Source: an uncultured Clostridia bacterium (GTDB lineage: Bacteria > Bacillota > Clostridia > Christensenellales > CAG-138). Taken from it: a stretch of DNA of 64,000 nucleotides. The position numbers were made by a program, and so were the translations under genes. Shown piece after piece: positions 48,623 to 58,143 of this stretch. Where the stretch lies: contig CAKTYU010000002.1 in the NCBI GenBank assembly GCA_934633985.1, forward strand, positions 62,001 to 126,000, in the 5' to 3' direction. How positions within the stretch are numbered: the first letter of the stretch is position 1; every line of letters starts with the position of its first letter. Under the pieces are notes generated by a model that searched no databases, was not told the DNA's origin, and worked only from the letters and a program-made list of their open reading frames with translations.

Positions 48623-49801
48623 ATGCGTATATTGAGCATAACGGCACAAAAGCCCAGCGCCACGGGCAGCGGGGTATATCTTACGGAAACGGTCCGCGGC
48701 TTTAAGGAGCTGGGCCACGCTCAGGCCGTCATAGCCGGGGTGACCCGCGAGGATAAGGCGGAGCTGCCGGAGGGCACGGCGTTTTGTCCTGTTTACTACA
48801 ACAGCCCGGAGCTGCCGTTTCCGGTATGCGGAATGTCCGACGAGATGCCGTATGAAAGCACAAGATATCGGGATATGAGCCCCGACATGGTGGAAAAATT
48901 CGAAGCGTCATTCGGGGGCGCGGCGCTGCGCGCGGTCAAGGAGTTCAGGCCCGACGTGGTGATATGCCACCACCTGTACCTTCTCGCCGCAATAGTGCGC
49001 GAAAGGCTGCCGGATATGGCCGTGTGGGGAATATGCCACGGCACAGACCTCCGCCAGATGTACACCAACCCTCTGGAGCGGGAGCGGATACGCCGGGGGA
49101 TAGCCGGACTGGACAGGATATGCTGCCTGCACGCCCGGCAGAAGCAGGAAATAGTCAGCTGCTACGGCGCGGAGCCGGATAAGGTGCGGGTTGTAGGCAA
49201 CGGCTTCAACAGCGGCATTTTTTACGACAAGGGTGAAAGGAAGCCTCACGACGGCATACGCATAGTATACGCGGGTAAGATATCCGAGCAGAAGGGCGTT
49301 TTCTGCCTGCTCCGCTCCTTGAAATACTTGGGCTGGCGGCGGGAAGAGTTTTCCTTGCGCCTCGCGGGCGGCTGGAACGCGGAGCAGCACCGCATAGCGC
49401 AGGGGCTTATAGACGAAGGCGGCTTTGACGTGACGCTGCTGGGCCCGCTCAGCCAGACGCAGCTTGCGGAGGAGTTCAACCGGGGGGACGTGTTTGCGCT
49501 GCCCTCATATTACGATGGGCTGCCGTTGGTTATAGCTGAGTCCATGGCCTGCGGCATGAAGCCGGTATGCACCGACCTTCCCGGCATAAGGCAGCAGATG
49601 GAGGAGAGCCTGCCGGGCAACGGCATAGTTTTCATACAGCCGCCTGCCATGATAGACGCCGACACGCCGGAGCCGGAGGAAATAGAGCCCTTTGAGAGGC
49701 GCATAGCGGCGGGCATACGCGAGGCCGCGGCAAAGGAAAGGTGCGCTGTATCGCTGCAAAACCTTACGTGGCTGGGGGTTTGCGGCAGAATACTGGGATA
49801 A
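48623..49801 (+). CDS. Glycosyltransferase family 4 protein
   Basis: A 392-residue GT-B glycosyltransferase. The acceptor domain starts MRILSITAQKPSATGSGVYLTETVRGF; the donor domain shows VVGNGFNSGIF, IVYAGKISEQKGVFCLLRSL and the EX7E motif in DVFALPSYYDGLPLVIAESMACGMKPVCTDLPG. Donor and acceptor are unknown; neighbours do not form a polysaccharide cluster. The ATG at 48623 fits AGGT and the downstream promoter better than an upstream reading from 48572, which overlaps the promoter. Confidence 0.85.
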   Translation: MRILSITAQKPSATGSGVYLTETVRGFKELGHAQAVIAGVTREDKAELPEGTAFCPVYYNSPELPFPVCGMSDEMPYESTRYRDMSPDMVEKFEASFGGAALRAVKEFRPDVVICHHLYLLAAIVRERLPDMAVWGICHGTDLRQMYTNPLERERIRRGIAGLDRICCLHARQKQEIVSCYGAEPDKVRVVGNGFNSGIFYDKGERKPHDGIRIVYAGKISEQKGVFCLLRSLKYLGWRREEFSLRLAGGWNAEQHRIAQGLIDEGGFDVTLLGPLSQTQLAEEFNRGDVFALPSYYDGLPLVIAESMACGMKPVCTDLPGIRQQMEESLPGNGIVFIQPPAMIDADTPEPEEIEPFERRIAAGIREAAAKERCAVSLQNLTWLGVCGRILG

Positions 49802-49815
49802 ATAAAATATTGCAC

Positions 49816-49844
49816 TTGAAAAACAGCAAAGGTTGAGTTATAAT
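49816..49844 (+). promoter_or_regulatory. Promoter of tRNA-Val(CAC)
   Basis: TTGAAA (49816-49821), 17 bases, TATAAT (49839-49844), 15 bases before the mature tRNA. Confidence 0.75.
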
Positions 49845-49858
49845 AGCTATTGTTTCCG

Positions 49859-49935
49859 GGGGATGTAGCTCAGCTGGTCAGAGTGCATCGCTCACATCGA
49901 TGAGGTCGTGGGTTCGAGCCCCTCCATCCCCACCA
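49859..49935 (+). tRNA. tRNA-Val, anticodon CAC
   Basis: Acceptor stem GGGGATG (49859-49865) pairs with CATCCCC (49925-49931). Anticodon stem CATCG/CGATG encloses CTCACAT with anticodon CAC. T loop TTCGAGC, discriminator A49932 and encoded CCA 49933-49935. It decodes GUG and complements the GAC isoacceptor at 227. It stands alone with its own promoter and terminator. Confidence 0.95.
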
Positions 49936-49940
49936 ACATA

Positions 49941-49966
49941 ACAGTCACAAAGCGTGACTGTTTTTG
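49941..49966 (+). terminator. Terminator of tRNA-Val(CAC)
   Basis: ACAGTCAC and GTGACTGT form an 8-bp hairpin followed by TTTTTGTTT. Confidence 0.82.
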
Positions 49967-50029
49967 TTTACCGTGTTTTCCCCGGTTCTCGATAGCTTCT
50001 AATGCAGACTGTTTTTTTAGGAGGTTGCG

Positions 50030-51184
50030 ATGGAACAGGAGCAATATCATAACACAAGGATAAGGGCGCGGATAGGCAAGCTGTCCGGCGCTGTAGGAAT
50101 AATATGCAACTGCCTGCTCGCCGCAGGCAAGCTCATAGCGGGGCGCATGACCTCCTCCATGTCCATAACCGCGGACGGCTTGAACAACCTATCGGACGGG
50201 GCCAGTTCTGTCGTGACGCTGCTGGGCTTCAAGCTGGCGGAAAAGCCTGCGGACAGGAAGCACCCCTACGGCCATGCGCGCATTGAATACATAGCCGGCC
50301 TTACCGTGGCGGTGATGATACTGTTTATAGGCCTTGAGCTGGGCAAAAGCTCCTTTGAGAAGCTCATGGACCCGAAGCCCATAGAGTTTTCCCTCACCGC
50401 GGCGGCGGTGCTGTGCGCCTCCATATTGGTAAAGCTGTTTATGATGCTGTTCAATTTGAAGATGGGCAAGAGGATAGGCTCAAACGCCCTGCTCGCCACC
50501 GCCGCCGACAGCCGCAACGACGTGATAACCACAGCGGCGGTGCTTGCGGCCTCAGTGACAGAGCACCTTTATAATGTCAAAATAGACGGCGTAATGGGCA
50601 TAGCAGTATCGCTGTTCATACTGTACAGCGGCGTAAGGCTTGCCGGGCAGACCCTGTCTCCGCTGCTGGGCGAGGGCGCAAACCCGGAGCTGCAAAAGCA
50701 GATAACCGACTATATAAACAGCTCCCCAATGGTGTTGGGCTGCCACGATCTCATGGTACACGATTACGGCCCCGGCAGGAGGTATGCAAGCATACATGTG
50801 GAGATAGACAAGAACGAGGACCCCATGGCCTGCCACGCGATGATAGACAGGATGGAGCGGGAGTGCCTGAAAAGCTACGGCACCCACCTCGTCATACACT
50901 ACGATCCGGTAGTGACCGACGACCCGGAGGTAAACAGCACGAAAAGGCTGGTGAATACCATAATAAGGGTGCGGGACAGCAGGCTCACAATACACGACTT
51001 CCGAATGGTGGACGACGGGGAAGGCGTAAAAATGTCATTCGATATGGTGCTGCCGGACGACCTCAGGGGGCAGGAGCAGAGCATTCGGGATACCGTGGTG
51101 ACTGCGCTGAACAGCCTGGACAGCAAGAAGTATTATGCGGATATAACCTTCGATATGGAGTCGGAGGGGGCTAAGGAGGATTGA
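50030..51184 (+). CDS. Cation diffusion facilitator (CDF) metal exporter
   Basis: A 384-residue CDF transporter. Six helices occupy about 15-210, with the metal-site motifs ADGLNNLSDGASS on helix 2 and ADSRNDVITT on helix 5. Two ferredoxin-like cytoplasmic domains follow (about 215-290 and 305-380), longer than the classical single one but normal for a Firmicutes subgroup. NNLSD/RND residues fit the Mn2+- or mixed-metal class better than the HxxxD zinc class. GGAGG precedes the ATG. Together with the riboswitch-controlled pump, it gives the window two candidate Mn2+ exporters. Confidence 0.88.
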   Translation: MEQEQYHNTRIRARIGKLSGAVGIICNCLLAAGKLIAGRMTSSMSITADGLNNLSDGASSVVTLLGFKLAEKPADRKHPYGHARIEYIAGLTVAVMILFIGLELGKSSFEKLMDPKPIEFSLTAAAVLCASILVKLFMMLFNLKMGKRIGSNALLATAADSRNDVITTAAVLAASVTEHLYNVKIDGVMGIAVSLFILYSGVRLAGQTLSPLLGEGANPELQKQITDYINSSPMVLGCHDLMVHDYGPGRRYASIHVEIDKNEDPMACHAMIDRMERECLKSYGTHLVIHYDPVVTDDPEVNSTKRLVNTIIRVRDSRLTIHDFRMVDDGEGVKMSFDMVLPDDLRGQEQSIRDTVVTALNSLDSKKYYADITFDMESEGAKED

Positions 51185-51289
51185 GCCCCATAGCCCGGCG
51201 CGGTTGCAAGGGGCGGCCTTTTATGTTAAAATATTAATAATTATTTTCTGCGTATAATGACACTTCGCGCAGTACAGGAGGCGGCATAT

Positions 51290-52606
51290 ATGAGGATGGT
51301 AGATCTCATAATAGATAAAAGAGAGGGAAGGGCGCACACAAGGGAAGAAATAGACTACATGATCCGCGAATATACCGCGGGCAATATACCCGATTACCAG
51401 ATGTCGGCGTGGCTCATGGCGGTGTGCTGGCAGGGCATGACGGAGCAGGAGGTGAGTGACCTCACCTCCTCCATGATGCATTCCGGCGACGTGGTGGAGC
51501 TTTCCGATATACCCGGCATAAAGGTGGATAAGCACTCCACCGGCGGCGTGGGCGATACCACCACCCTTGTGGTAGCCCCTCTTGTGGCTGCCTGCGGCGG
51601 TACGGTGGCCAAAATGAGCGGGCGCGGGCTGGGCCATACCGGCGGGACCCTCGACAAGCTTGAGTCGGTGCCTGGGGTATGCATAGAGAAGAATATAGAC
51701 GAGTTCAAGGATATAGTGCGCAGGATCGGCCTGTGCGTTATAGGGCAGAGCGGCAACCTCGTGCCCGCCGATAAGCTCATGTACGCCCTCAGGGACGTTA
51801 CAGGAACGGTGGAGAGCATTCCGCTGATCGCCTCCAGTATAATGAGCAAAAAGCTTGCCGCCGGTACAGACGCCATAGTGCTGGATGTAAAGTGCGGCAC
51901 AGGAGCCTTCATGCATACGCCGGAGCAGGCCGAAAAGCTCGCCCGCACCATGGTGAGGATAGGCGACGCGCTGGGGAGAAGGACGGTTGCCCTCATAACG
52001 GATATGGATCAGCCGCTGGGCATGGCGGTGGGCAACGGCCTCGAGGTTAAGGAAGCCATAGAGGTGCTTTCCGGCAAGGTAAAGGAAGGCGACATGCTCT
52101 ATGAGGTATGTATGCTGCTTGCGGAGAATATGCTCATGCTGTCCGATCTGGCGGCGGACGAGGAGGAGGCGCGGGCAAAGCTCAAGCAGGCCATAGAGAC
52201 CGGCGCAGGATTAAAAAAATTGGAGCAGATGCTCACGGCCCTGGGCGCAAGGGACGCGGGAGGCTGCATAGCCGACCCGGACACCCTATGCTCCGTCAAA
52301 AGAAAGGTACCGGTATATCTTGATGAGGAAGGCTACATCACCGGTATGCATGCCGCCGATATAGGCAATGCCGCCCAGAAGCTGGGCGCGGGCAGGGCGA
52401 AAAAGACGGATGCGATAGATCCCGCCGTGGGCCTTGTTATGCACAAGCGCAGAGGCGACCTTGTAAAGGCCGGCGAGCCGGTGGCCACTATGTATGTAAA
52501 CGACGAGAGCCGCCTTGAGGAAGCCGTAAGGACGCTCAAGGGGGCGATAGAGCTGGGTGCGGAAAAACCGGCGCACGAACCGCTGGTGTACGGCATCGTA
52601 AGATAA
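51290..52606 (+). CDS. pdp: Pyrimidine-nucleoside phosphorylase
   Basis: A 438-residue enzyme that cleaves thymidine, deoxyuridine or uridine with phosphate to base and (deoxy)ribose-1-phosphate. The family signature SGRGLGHTGGTLDKLE is present, with the phosphate loop KHSTGGVGDTTTL before it and the C-terminal HKRRGDLVKAGEPVATMY hammerhead domain. AGGAGG lies 9 bases before the ATG at 51290. No other nucleoside-salvage gene is adjacent; a TATAAT at 51253-51258 offers a -10 box. Confidence 0.93.
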   Translation: MRMVDLIIDKREGRAHTREEIDYMIREYTAGNIPDYQMSAWLMAVCWQGMTEQEVSDLTSSMMHSGDVVELSDIPGIKVDKHSTGGVGDTTTLVVAPLVAACGGTVAKMSGRGLGHTGGTLDKLESVPGVCIEKNIDEFKDIVRRIGLCVIGQSGNLVPADKLMYALRDVTGTVESIPLIASSIMSKKLAAGTDAIVLDVKCGTGAFMHTPEQAEKLARTMVRIGDALGRRTVALITDMDQPLGMAVGNGLEVKEAIEVLSGKVKEGDMLYEVCMLLAENMLMLSDLAADEEEARAKLKQAIETGAGLKKLEQMLTALGARDAGGCIADPDTLCSVKRKVPVYLDEEGYITGMHAADIGNAAQKLGAGRAKKTDAIDPAVGLVMHKRRGDLVKAGEPVATMYVNDESRLEEAVRTLKGAIELGAEKPAHEPLVYGIVR

Positions 52607-52629
52607 TAACGGCTGATTTACGATAAGTT

Positions 52630-52672
52630 CACGGGGCGCCGATTGTAAAAGGGCGCTCCGTGTGTTATTTTA
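52630..52672 (+). terminator. Terminator after pdp
   Basis: CACGGGGCGCC pairs with GGGCGCTCCGTG at ten of eleven positions around a ten-base loop, followed by TGTTATTTT. Confidence 0.7.
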
Positions 52673-52708
52673 ATAAGATAAAGAGAAATTTTCGCGAGGT
52701 ACAGGCAC

Positions 52709-55261
52709 TTGAAGAAGCTCATAGCCATAGACGGAAACAGCCTTATGCACAGGGCGTATTACGCGCTGCCCTCAATGACCGCAAAGGACGGCACCCCTAC
52801 GGGGGCCATATACGGCTTTGTGGGCATGCTTTTAAAGCTGCTTTCCTATGAGCCGGACTATATGCTGGTGGCCTTCGATATGCACGGCCCCACATTCCGC
52901 CATGAGCAGTACGATCAGTATAAGGCGGGCAGGCGGGAGACCCCGGAGGACCTTCGCGCCCAGTTCCCTCTGCTCAAGGAGCTGCTTCGGAAGATGGGCA
53001 TAGCTATATGCGAATGTAAGCGGTACGAGGCGGACGACATACTCGGCACCATATCTAAGATAGCCAACAAAAACGGCGTTGATGCGCTGCTGGTAACGGG
53101 CGACAGGGACGCGCTCCAGCTTATAACCGACCATACCCACGTGCTGCTTACCAAGAAGGGCATAACCGAAACCGTGGAGTACGACGAGGCGGCGCTCAAG
53201 GAGCAATACGGCCTCGAGCCTGCCCGCATGCCTGATCTGAAGGGGCTCATGGGCGACAGCTCGGACAACCTGCCCGGCATACCGGGAGTCGGGGAAAAGA
53301 CGGCGCTTAAGCTGCTGCAAAAGTACGGTACGCTGGAAAACACGCTGCACAGCGCGGAGCAGGAAAAGGGCGCGCTGCGCCAGAAGCTCCTGGACAATCC
53401 CGACTCCGCCCGTATAAGCTATAAGCTGGGCATGATCGACACCGACGCGCCCATATCCGTCGCCCTTGAGGACTGCGCCTTTGACCCGGGCAGGATGGCC
53501 GGCGCCATACCCATGATGAACACATTGGAGCTTAGGAGCCTCATACAGCGGCTGCCCAAGGGCGAAAGGCCCGCCGGCAGGCAGGCGCCGGAGGTAAACG
53601 CGAGCACGGTGGAGATATCCGACGCGGAAAAGCTAAGCGAGCTTGCGGAAAAGCTGAAAAGCGCACAGCGGGCGGCGGTGTGCATAGACGAGCGCATGCG
53701 CTTGGCGGCGGACACGGAGACACAGTACGATATATCGCTGGGGGCGACGCTTCTGGATCCCGGCCTGTCCGCAGAGGAGGTATTTGCGGCCCTTACGCCG
53801 GTATTTCAGAGCGAAAGCACCGAAAAGTGCCTGTTCGATTCAAAGCGTGCGCGGCATATACTGCAGGGCGCGGGCATTTCCCTCAACGGGAGGGTGTTCG
53901 ATTTGATGATAGCCGACTACCTGCTTCACGCTATACACCCTGCGGATACCCTAAAGACACTATGCGCAGAAAGGAATATGCCGGAATGCCCCGCGTCCAT
54001 GCTGGCGCTGGAGGAGGCCATCACCGGCGAGCTTAAGGATAAGGGGCTTTGGAGGCTATATGACGAGGTGGAGCTGCCGCTTACGCGGGTGCTTTACGAT
54101 ATGGAGCGGGAGGGCTTCGCGGTGGACGGGGATATGCTGCGGGAGCTGTCCGACAGGTTCGCTGCGCGCATAGATGAGATGGAGGGGGAGATATACTCCC
54201 TTGCCGGGGAAAGGTTCAATATACTCTCCACAAAGCAGCTTGGGGCCATACTTTTTGAAAAGCTGGGCCTGCCTCCCCAGAAAAAGACAAAGTCCGGCTA
54301 CTCCACCGACGCGGAGGTCATGGAGGCGCTGGAGGATAAGCACCCCATAGTGAAGCTGGTCTTGGAATACAGGTTTATTTCAAAGCTCAAAAGCACGTTT
54401 GTGGACGGCCTGCTGGCGCTCATCAAAAACGGCAGGGTATACACCAGCTTCAACCAGAATATCACTGCCACGGGCCGCATATCCTCCACAGAGCCGAATT
54501 TGCAGAATATACCCGTCCGCACGGAGCTGGGCCGCGAGATACGCAAGGCCTTTGTGGCGAGCCCGGGGCGGATATTAGTGGGCGCGGACTATTCCCAGAT
54601 AGAGCTCAGGCTCCTTGCCCACATAAGCGGGGACGAGGGGCTTATAGCCGCCTTTAACGCCGGCGAGGATATACATACCAGCACGGCGGCAGAGGTGTTC
54701 GGCGTGGATAAGGCAAGCGTGACGAGGGAGCAGCGCAGCGCCGCAAAGGCAGTAAACTTCGGCATAGTTTACGGTATAAGCGACTACGGCCTCGCCCGCA
54801 ACATAGGCGTGAGCAGAAAGGAGGCCGGCGAGTTTATACGCCGCTACCTCGATAAATACCGCGGCGTGCAGGAGTACATGCAGCGCTGCGTGGAGGAGGG
54901 CCGCAAAAACGGCTATGTTACCACGCTCATGGGGCGCAGGCGCGAGCTTCCCGAGATAAGGTCATCGAATTTCAATACCCGCAGCTTCGGCGAGAGGGTG
55001 GCTATGAATATGCCTATCCAGGGCACTGCGGCTGATATAATTAAGATGGCAATGGTAAACGTGCATAAGCGGCTGGAGCAGGAGGGACTAAAGGCCAGGC
55101 TCATACTCCAGATACACGACGAGCTCATCATAGATACCCCGTTTGACGAGGAGCAGCGGGTGCGCGGGCTGCTCAAGGACTGTATGCAAAACGTGATAAA
55201 GCTGAAGGTGCCGCTGATAGCCGACGTCAGCTCGGGCCATAGCTGGTTTGATACAAAGTAA
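52709..55261 (+). CDS. polA: DNA polymerase I
   Basis: An 850-residue family A polymerase. The 5'-3' exonuclease domain (1-290) has IDGNSLMHRAYYALP, VAFDMHGPTFRHEQYDQYKAGR, YEADDILGTI and GVGEKTALKLLQKYG. The 3'-5' exonuclease-like domain (300-460) has lost the metal-binding D-x-E motif (the strand reads AAVCIDERMRL), so proofreading is probably absent, as in Bacillus. The polymerase domain has TGRISSTEPNLQNIP, DYSQIELRLLAHISGD, the O-helix RSAAKAVNFGIVYG and the final HDELI. It fills gaps and replaces RNA primers. The TTG start has GAGGT upstream. coaE follows by 10 bases. Confidence 0.95.
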   Translation: MKKLIAIDGNSLMHRAYYALPSMTAKDGTPTGAIYGFVGMLLKLLSYEPDYMLVAFDMHGPTFRHEQYDQYKAGRRETPEDLRAQFPLLKELLRKMGIAICECKRYEADDILGTISKIANKNGVDALLVTGDRDALQLITDHTHVLLTKKGITETVEYDEAALKEQYGLEPARMPDLKGLMGDSSDNLPGIPGVGEKTALKLLQKYGTLENTLHSAEQEKGALRQKLLDNPDSARISYKLGMIDTDAPISVALEDCAFDPGRMAGAIPMMNTLELRSLIQRLPKGERPAGRQAPEVNASTVEISDAEKLSELAEKLKSAQRAAVCIDERMRLAADTETQYDISLGATLLDPGLSAEEVFAALTPVFQSESTEKCLFDSKRARHILQGAGISLNGRVFDLMIADYLLHAIHPADTLKTLCAERNMPECPASMLALEEAITGELKDKGLWRLYDEVELPLTRVLYDMEREGFAVDGDMLRELSDRFAARIDEMEGEIYSLAGERFNILSTKQLGAILFEKLGLPPQKKTKSGYSTDAEVMEALEDKHPIVKLVLEYRFISKLKSTFVDGLLALIKNGRVYTSFNQNITATGRISSTEPNLQNIPVRTELGREIRKAFVASPGRILVGADYSQIELRLLAHISGDEGLIAAFNAGEDIHTSTAAEVFGVDKASVTREQRSAAKAVNFGIVYGISDYGLARNIGVSRKEAGEFIRRYLDKYRGVQEYMQRCVEEGRKNGYVTTLMGRRRELPEIRSSNFNTRSFGERVAMNMPIQGTAADIIKMAMVNVHKRLEQEGLKARLILQIHDELIIDTPFDEEQRVRGLLKDCMQNVIKLKVPLIADVSSGHSWFDTK

Positions 55262-55271
55262 GGAGAAGCGT

Positions 55272-55928
55272 ATGCGTATTGGCCTTACGGGAGGCATAGC
55301 GTCGGGGAAGACCGCGGTGTCGCGCAGGCTTGCGGAGCTGGGTGCGGCGGTGCTGGATGCCGACGCATTCGCAAGGGAAGCCGTCAAAAAGGGCAGCCCG
55401 GGGCTTGAAGAGATAGTCAGGGCGTTCGGCGGCGGAATGCTGGATAAGGAGGGCTGCTTGGACAGGCGAAGGCTGGGGGCGGCGGTGTTTTCCGACGAGG
55501 CCGCGCGGCTGAGGCTGAACGGCATACTGCACCCGATCATACGCGCAGAGATGATAAAGGCCGCCGAGGCCGCCGAAAGGGACGGCTTCAGGGTGATCGT
55601 ATTTGACGTGCCGCTGCTCATAGAGTGCGGCTGGCAGGAGATGGCGGACGAGGTATGGCTGGTGATCGCACCGGAAGGGGAGCGCGTGCGCCGCATAATG
55701 GCAAGGGACGGCTTGAGCGAGGCGGCGGCGAGGCAGAGGATCGCCTCACAGATGAGCGATGAGGAAAAGAGGCCCTTTGCCGATGTTATAATAGACAACA
55801 GCGGCGATATCCAGCGGCTTTATAAGACGACCGACAGGCTTTATATGCAGGCCTTGGAGAAAGATGGCAGCAACCAGAGACAAAACGGCAGGGAAAAGGA
55901 ATACCCGGGCCAAAAGGAAAAGGCGTAA
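55272..55928 (+). CDS. coaE: Dephospho-CoA kinase
   Basis: A 218-residue kinase for the last step of coenzyme A synthesis, phosphorylating the 3' hydroxyl of dephospho-CoA. The P-loop GGIASGKT is at 7-14, with DADAFAREAV, LHPIIRAEM and VFDVPLLIECGW following. AAGGAG supports the ATG at 55272. The last 20 residues (GSNQRQNGREKEYPGQKEKA) are basic and unlike the family; they arise because the frame runs 65 bases into the next gene. The polA-coaE-lytic transglycosylase order is typical for Clostridia. Confidence 0.93.
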   Translation: MRIGLTGGIASGKTAVSRRLAELGAAVLDADAFAREAVKKGSPGLEEIVRAFGGGMLDKEGCLDRRRLGAAVFSDEAARLRLNGILHPIIRAEMIKAAEAAERDGFRVIVFDVPLLIECGWQEMADEVWLVIAPEGERVRRIMARDGLSEAAARQRIASQMSDEEKRPFADVIIDNSGDIQRLYKTTDRLYMQALEKDGSNQRQNGREKEYPGQKEKA

Positions 55929-56505
55929 GGGCGCCAAAATAAAATGGGAAAGGGCAGTATGCCTCGGGCTTTGCGCGCTGGCGGTGCTCAGCGTCTTTGC
56001 GTGGCAGCTCAGCCTGCTGCTGGAAAAGCGGGCGTATAAGCTCCAGTACGGCGCGGAGATAAAGCAATACTCCCGCGAATTCCACGTAGACCCGTACTTA
56101 GTGGCGGCGGTGATACACTGCGAAAGCTCGAACAGACATAAGGCTGTGTCGCGGGCGGGGGCGAAGGGGCTTATGCAGATAATGCCGGATACCGGCTTTT
56201 GGATAGCGGAAAAGCTGGGAGAAGAGGATTTTAAGGAGGATGAGCTGTTCGAGCCGAGCGTGAATATACGCCTCGGCTGCTGGTATTTGAAATACCTGCT
56301 GGACAGCTTTTCCGGAAATATGAAAACCGCGGCGGCCGCATACAACGCGGGGCCGGGGAACGTGAGGAAATGGCTCAATGATGAAAATTACTCCATGGGC
56401 GGCGAGCTCGGCAGCATACCCTTCAGGGAGACCGCCCAATACGTCGAAAGGGTACAGCGGGCGTATGATAAATACAAAAAGCTATATGCGAATGAACTGG
56501 GTTAG
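55864..56505 (+). CDS. Membrane-anchored lytic transglycosylase (SLT domain)
   Basis: A 213-residue protein with a strongly basic N-terminus (about 5-28), a helix at 31-52 and an outside SLT domain: YLVAAVIHCESSNRHKAVSRAGAKGLMQIMPDT with catalytic Glu87, and the later AAAYNAGPGNVRKWL and YVERVQRAYDKYK motifs. The enzyme cuts MurNAc-GlcNAc bonds to give 1,6-anhydro ends. The start lies inside the coaE gene, with GGAG in GCCTTGGAGAAAG giving the ribosome site. It is followed, with a short overlap, by a binding-protein gene. Confidence 0.88.
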   Translation: MAATRDKTAGKRNTRAKRKRRKGAKIKWERAVCLGLCALAVLSVFAWQLSLLLEKRAYKLQYGAEIKQYSREFHVDPYLVAAVIHCESSNRHKAVSRAGAKGLMQIMPDTGFWIAEKLGEEDFKEDELFEPSVNIRLGCWYLKYLLDSFSGNMKTAAAAYNAGPGNVRKWLNDENYSMGGELGSIPFRETAQYVERVQRAYDKYKKLYANELG

Positions 56506-58120
56506 GCGAACAGCGGCGTTCGCCATGGCGGCGCTGAGCCTCGCCATGCTGGGCTGCTCAAAGGGCGAAGAGCAGCCAAGCGAAACGTTAGGGCTGGATA
56601 TAGACGTGCCTATAATCGTCGAAACGCTGCCTGCGGCGGGCGGCGAGATAAAGATGTATATCCCCACCAACGCCGACCTTACCGACCCGCTCTCCGTAAA
56701 TACAGAGGAGATGATGAACTTCTTTTCTCTGGTATATGAGAGCCTGATAACCATAAACAACGACGGGAGGCTTATTCCGGAGCTGGCTGAAAACTGGACC
56801 AGCGACGACGGAGGCAAGACGTGGACGGTAAACCTCCGCACGGGGGTTATATGGCATAAGGTGGAAAAGACCTTCACGGCAAACGACGTCACCGCCACAT
56901 TCGAAAGGCTCAAAGCGCTGGGCGAGGACAGCTATTATCACTATGCCGTGCAGGATATAGAATCCATAGAGGCCATAGACAATACTACCCTGAGGGTGGT
57001 AATGAAGGAGAGCGGATACGCCTTCCTGTATGCAATGACCTTCCCCATAATGATGAACGGCGAGCCGTCCGCATACCCCCTCGGTACAGGGCCGTATTAT
57101 TACGACGGCTATATCGGGGACAGCATGCAGCTCACCGCTAACGGCGGCTGGTGGAAGCAGCGGCCATATATAGATAAATTCATCTTTATAGAGCGCGACA
57201 GCAACGACACCGCCCTTGCGTCGTACAATGCGGGCCAGTTGGACATGGTGCCCACGTCCGCCGCCACCGCGGGCAAGTACCGTCAGGACGGGATAACAAA
57301 CGTGCAGGACGTGATGACGCAGAACGTCGAGATAATGCTCGTCAACGGCAATTCCAAGCCCCTGGACGACGTCAGGGTGCGTCAGGCGCTGGCGTATGCG
57401 CTGGACCGCAGCAAGATAATCTCGAATATCTACATGAACCGCGCCCAGGCCTGCGATGTGCCGATAGCGCCGGATTCCTGGATATATGACTCGAAATCCA
57501 AGCTGTACGACTACAACACCGTAAGGGCGCTGGAGCTTCTTGCGGAGGCGGGGTGGACGGACAGCAACAACGACGGCAGGCTGGAAAAGAACGGCATGAC
57601 GCTCACCGAAATGAGCCTTAAGATACTGGTGAACGACTCTACGGACAGCACCCGCAGGAACGCCGCCGCAGCCATAGCAGAGCAGCTCGATGATTTAGGC
57701 ATAGCCGTCGAGATAGTCACCGCGCCCTTTTCCGTCGCGGAGGATAAGAACGAGTATACCGACAAGCTGGCGGCGGGGGAATACGACATAGCCCTCGTCG
57801 GGATAAATATAGGCAGAGACGGGGATATGCGGGACATGATGGCGAGGGACGGCAAGGCGAATTACGGCAACTACTACGACGCTGAGCTGTATCAGCTTGC
57901 CTGCGCCATGATGGACGCGGGGGACGAGGCCTCATACAGCAGCGCCGCATCAAAATTCCAGCTTGCCTTTGCGGATAGGCTTCCCTTCATACCGCTCTAT
58001 TTCAGGCTGGGAAGCATAGTATACGACGCCGAAATAAAGGGTATGACGGATGTGCGCGGGCCGGATATAATGAGAAACGTGGATAAGTGGTATATATACA
58101 CCACAGAGCAAAAGAAATAG
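56486..58120 (+). CDS. Peptide-type ABC substrate-binding lipoprotein (SBP_bac_5)
   Basis: A 544-residue family 5 solute-binding lipoprotein. The signal peptide ends in LAMLGC (Cys24). The fold shows the typical LIPELAENWTSDDGGKTWTVNLRTGVIWH, FTANDVTATFERL, the hinge LPLGTGPYYYDGY-like stretch, and DVRVRQALAYALDRSKII. Members bind peptides, nickel chelates or oligosaccharides for Opp/Dpp permeases. No permease or ATPase gene is nearby, so it may serve a remote system. The ATG at 56486 overlaps the transglycosylase end by 20 bases with only a weak ribosome site, so translational coupling is likely. Confidence 0.85.
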   Translation: MRMNWVRRTAAFAMAALSLAMLGCSKGEEQPSETLGLDIDVPIIVETLPAAGGEIKMYIPTNADLTDPLSVNTEEMMNFFSLVYESLITINNDGRLIPELAENWTSDDGGKTWTVNLRTGVIWHKVEKTFTANDVTATFERLKALGEDSYYHYAVQDIESIEAIDNTTLRVVMKESGYAFLYAMTFPIMMNGEPSAYPLGTGPYYYDGYIGDSMQLTANGGWWKQRPYIDKFIFIERDSNDTALASYNAGQLDMVPTSAATAGKYRQDGITNVQDVMTQNVEIMLVNGNSKPLDDVRVRQALAYALDRSKIISNIYMNRAQACDVPIAPDSWIYDSKSKLYDYNTVRALELLAEAGWTDSNNDGRLEKNGMTLTEMSLKILVNDSTDSTRRNAAAAIAEQLDDLGIAVEIVTAPFSVAEDKNEYTDKLAAGEYDIALVGINIGRDGDMRDMMARDGKANYGNYYDAELYQLACAMMDAGDEASYSSAASKFQLAFADRLPFIPLYFRLGSIVYDAEIKGMTDVRGPDIMRNVDKWYIYTTEQKK

Positions 58121-58143
58121 CATTATTCATTATTGGAGAGACG

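Noticed and set aside
52709..52850. Alternative upstream start for polA near 52660
   Set aside because: That frame differs from polA; the TTG at 52709 opens directly on the conserved IDGNSLMHRAYY motif.
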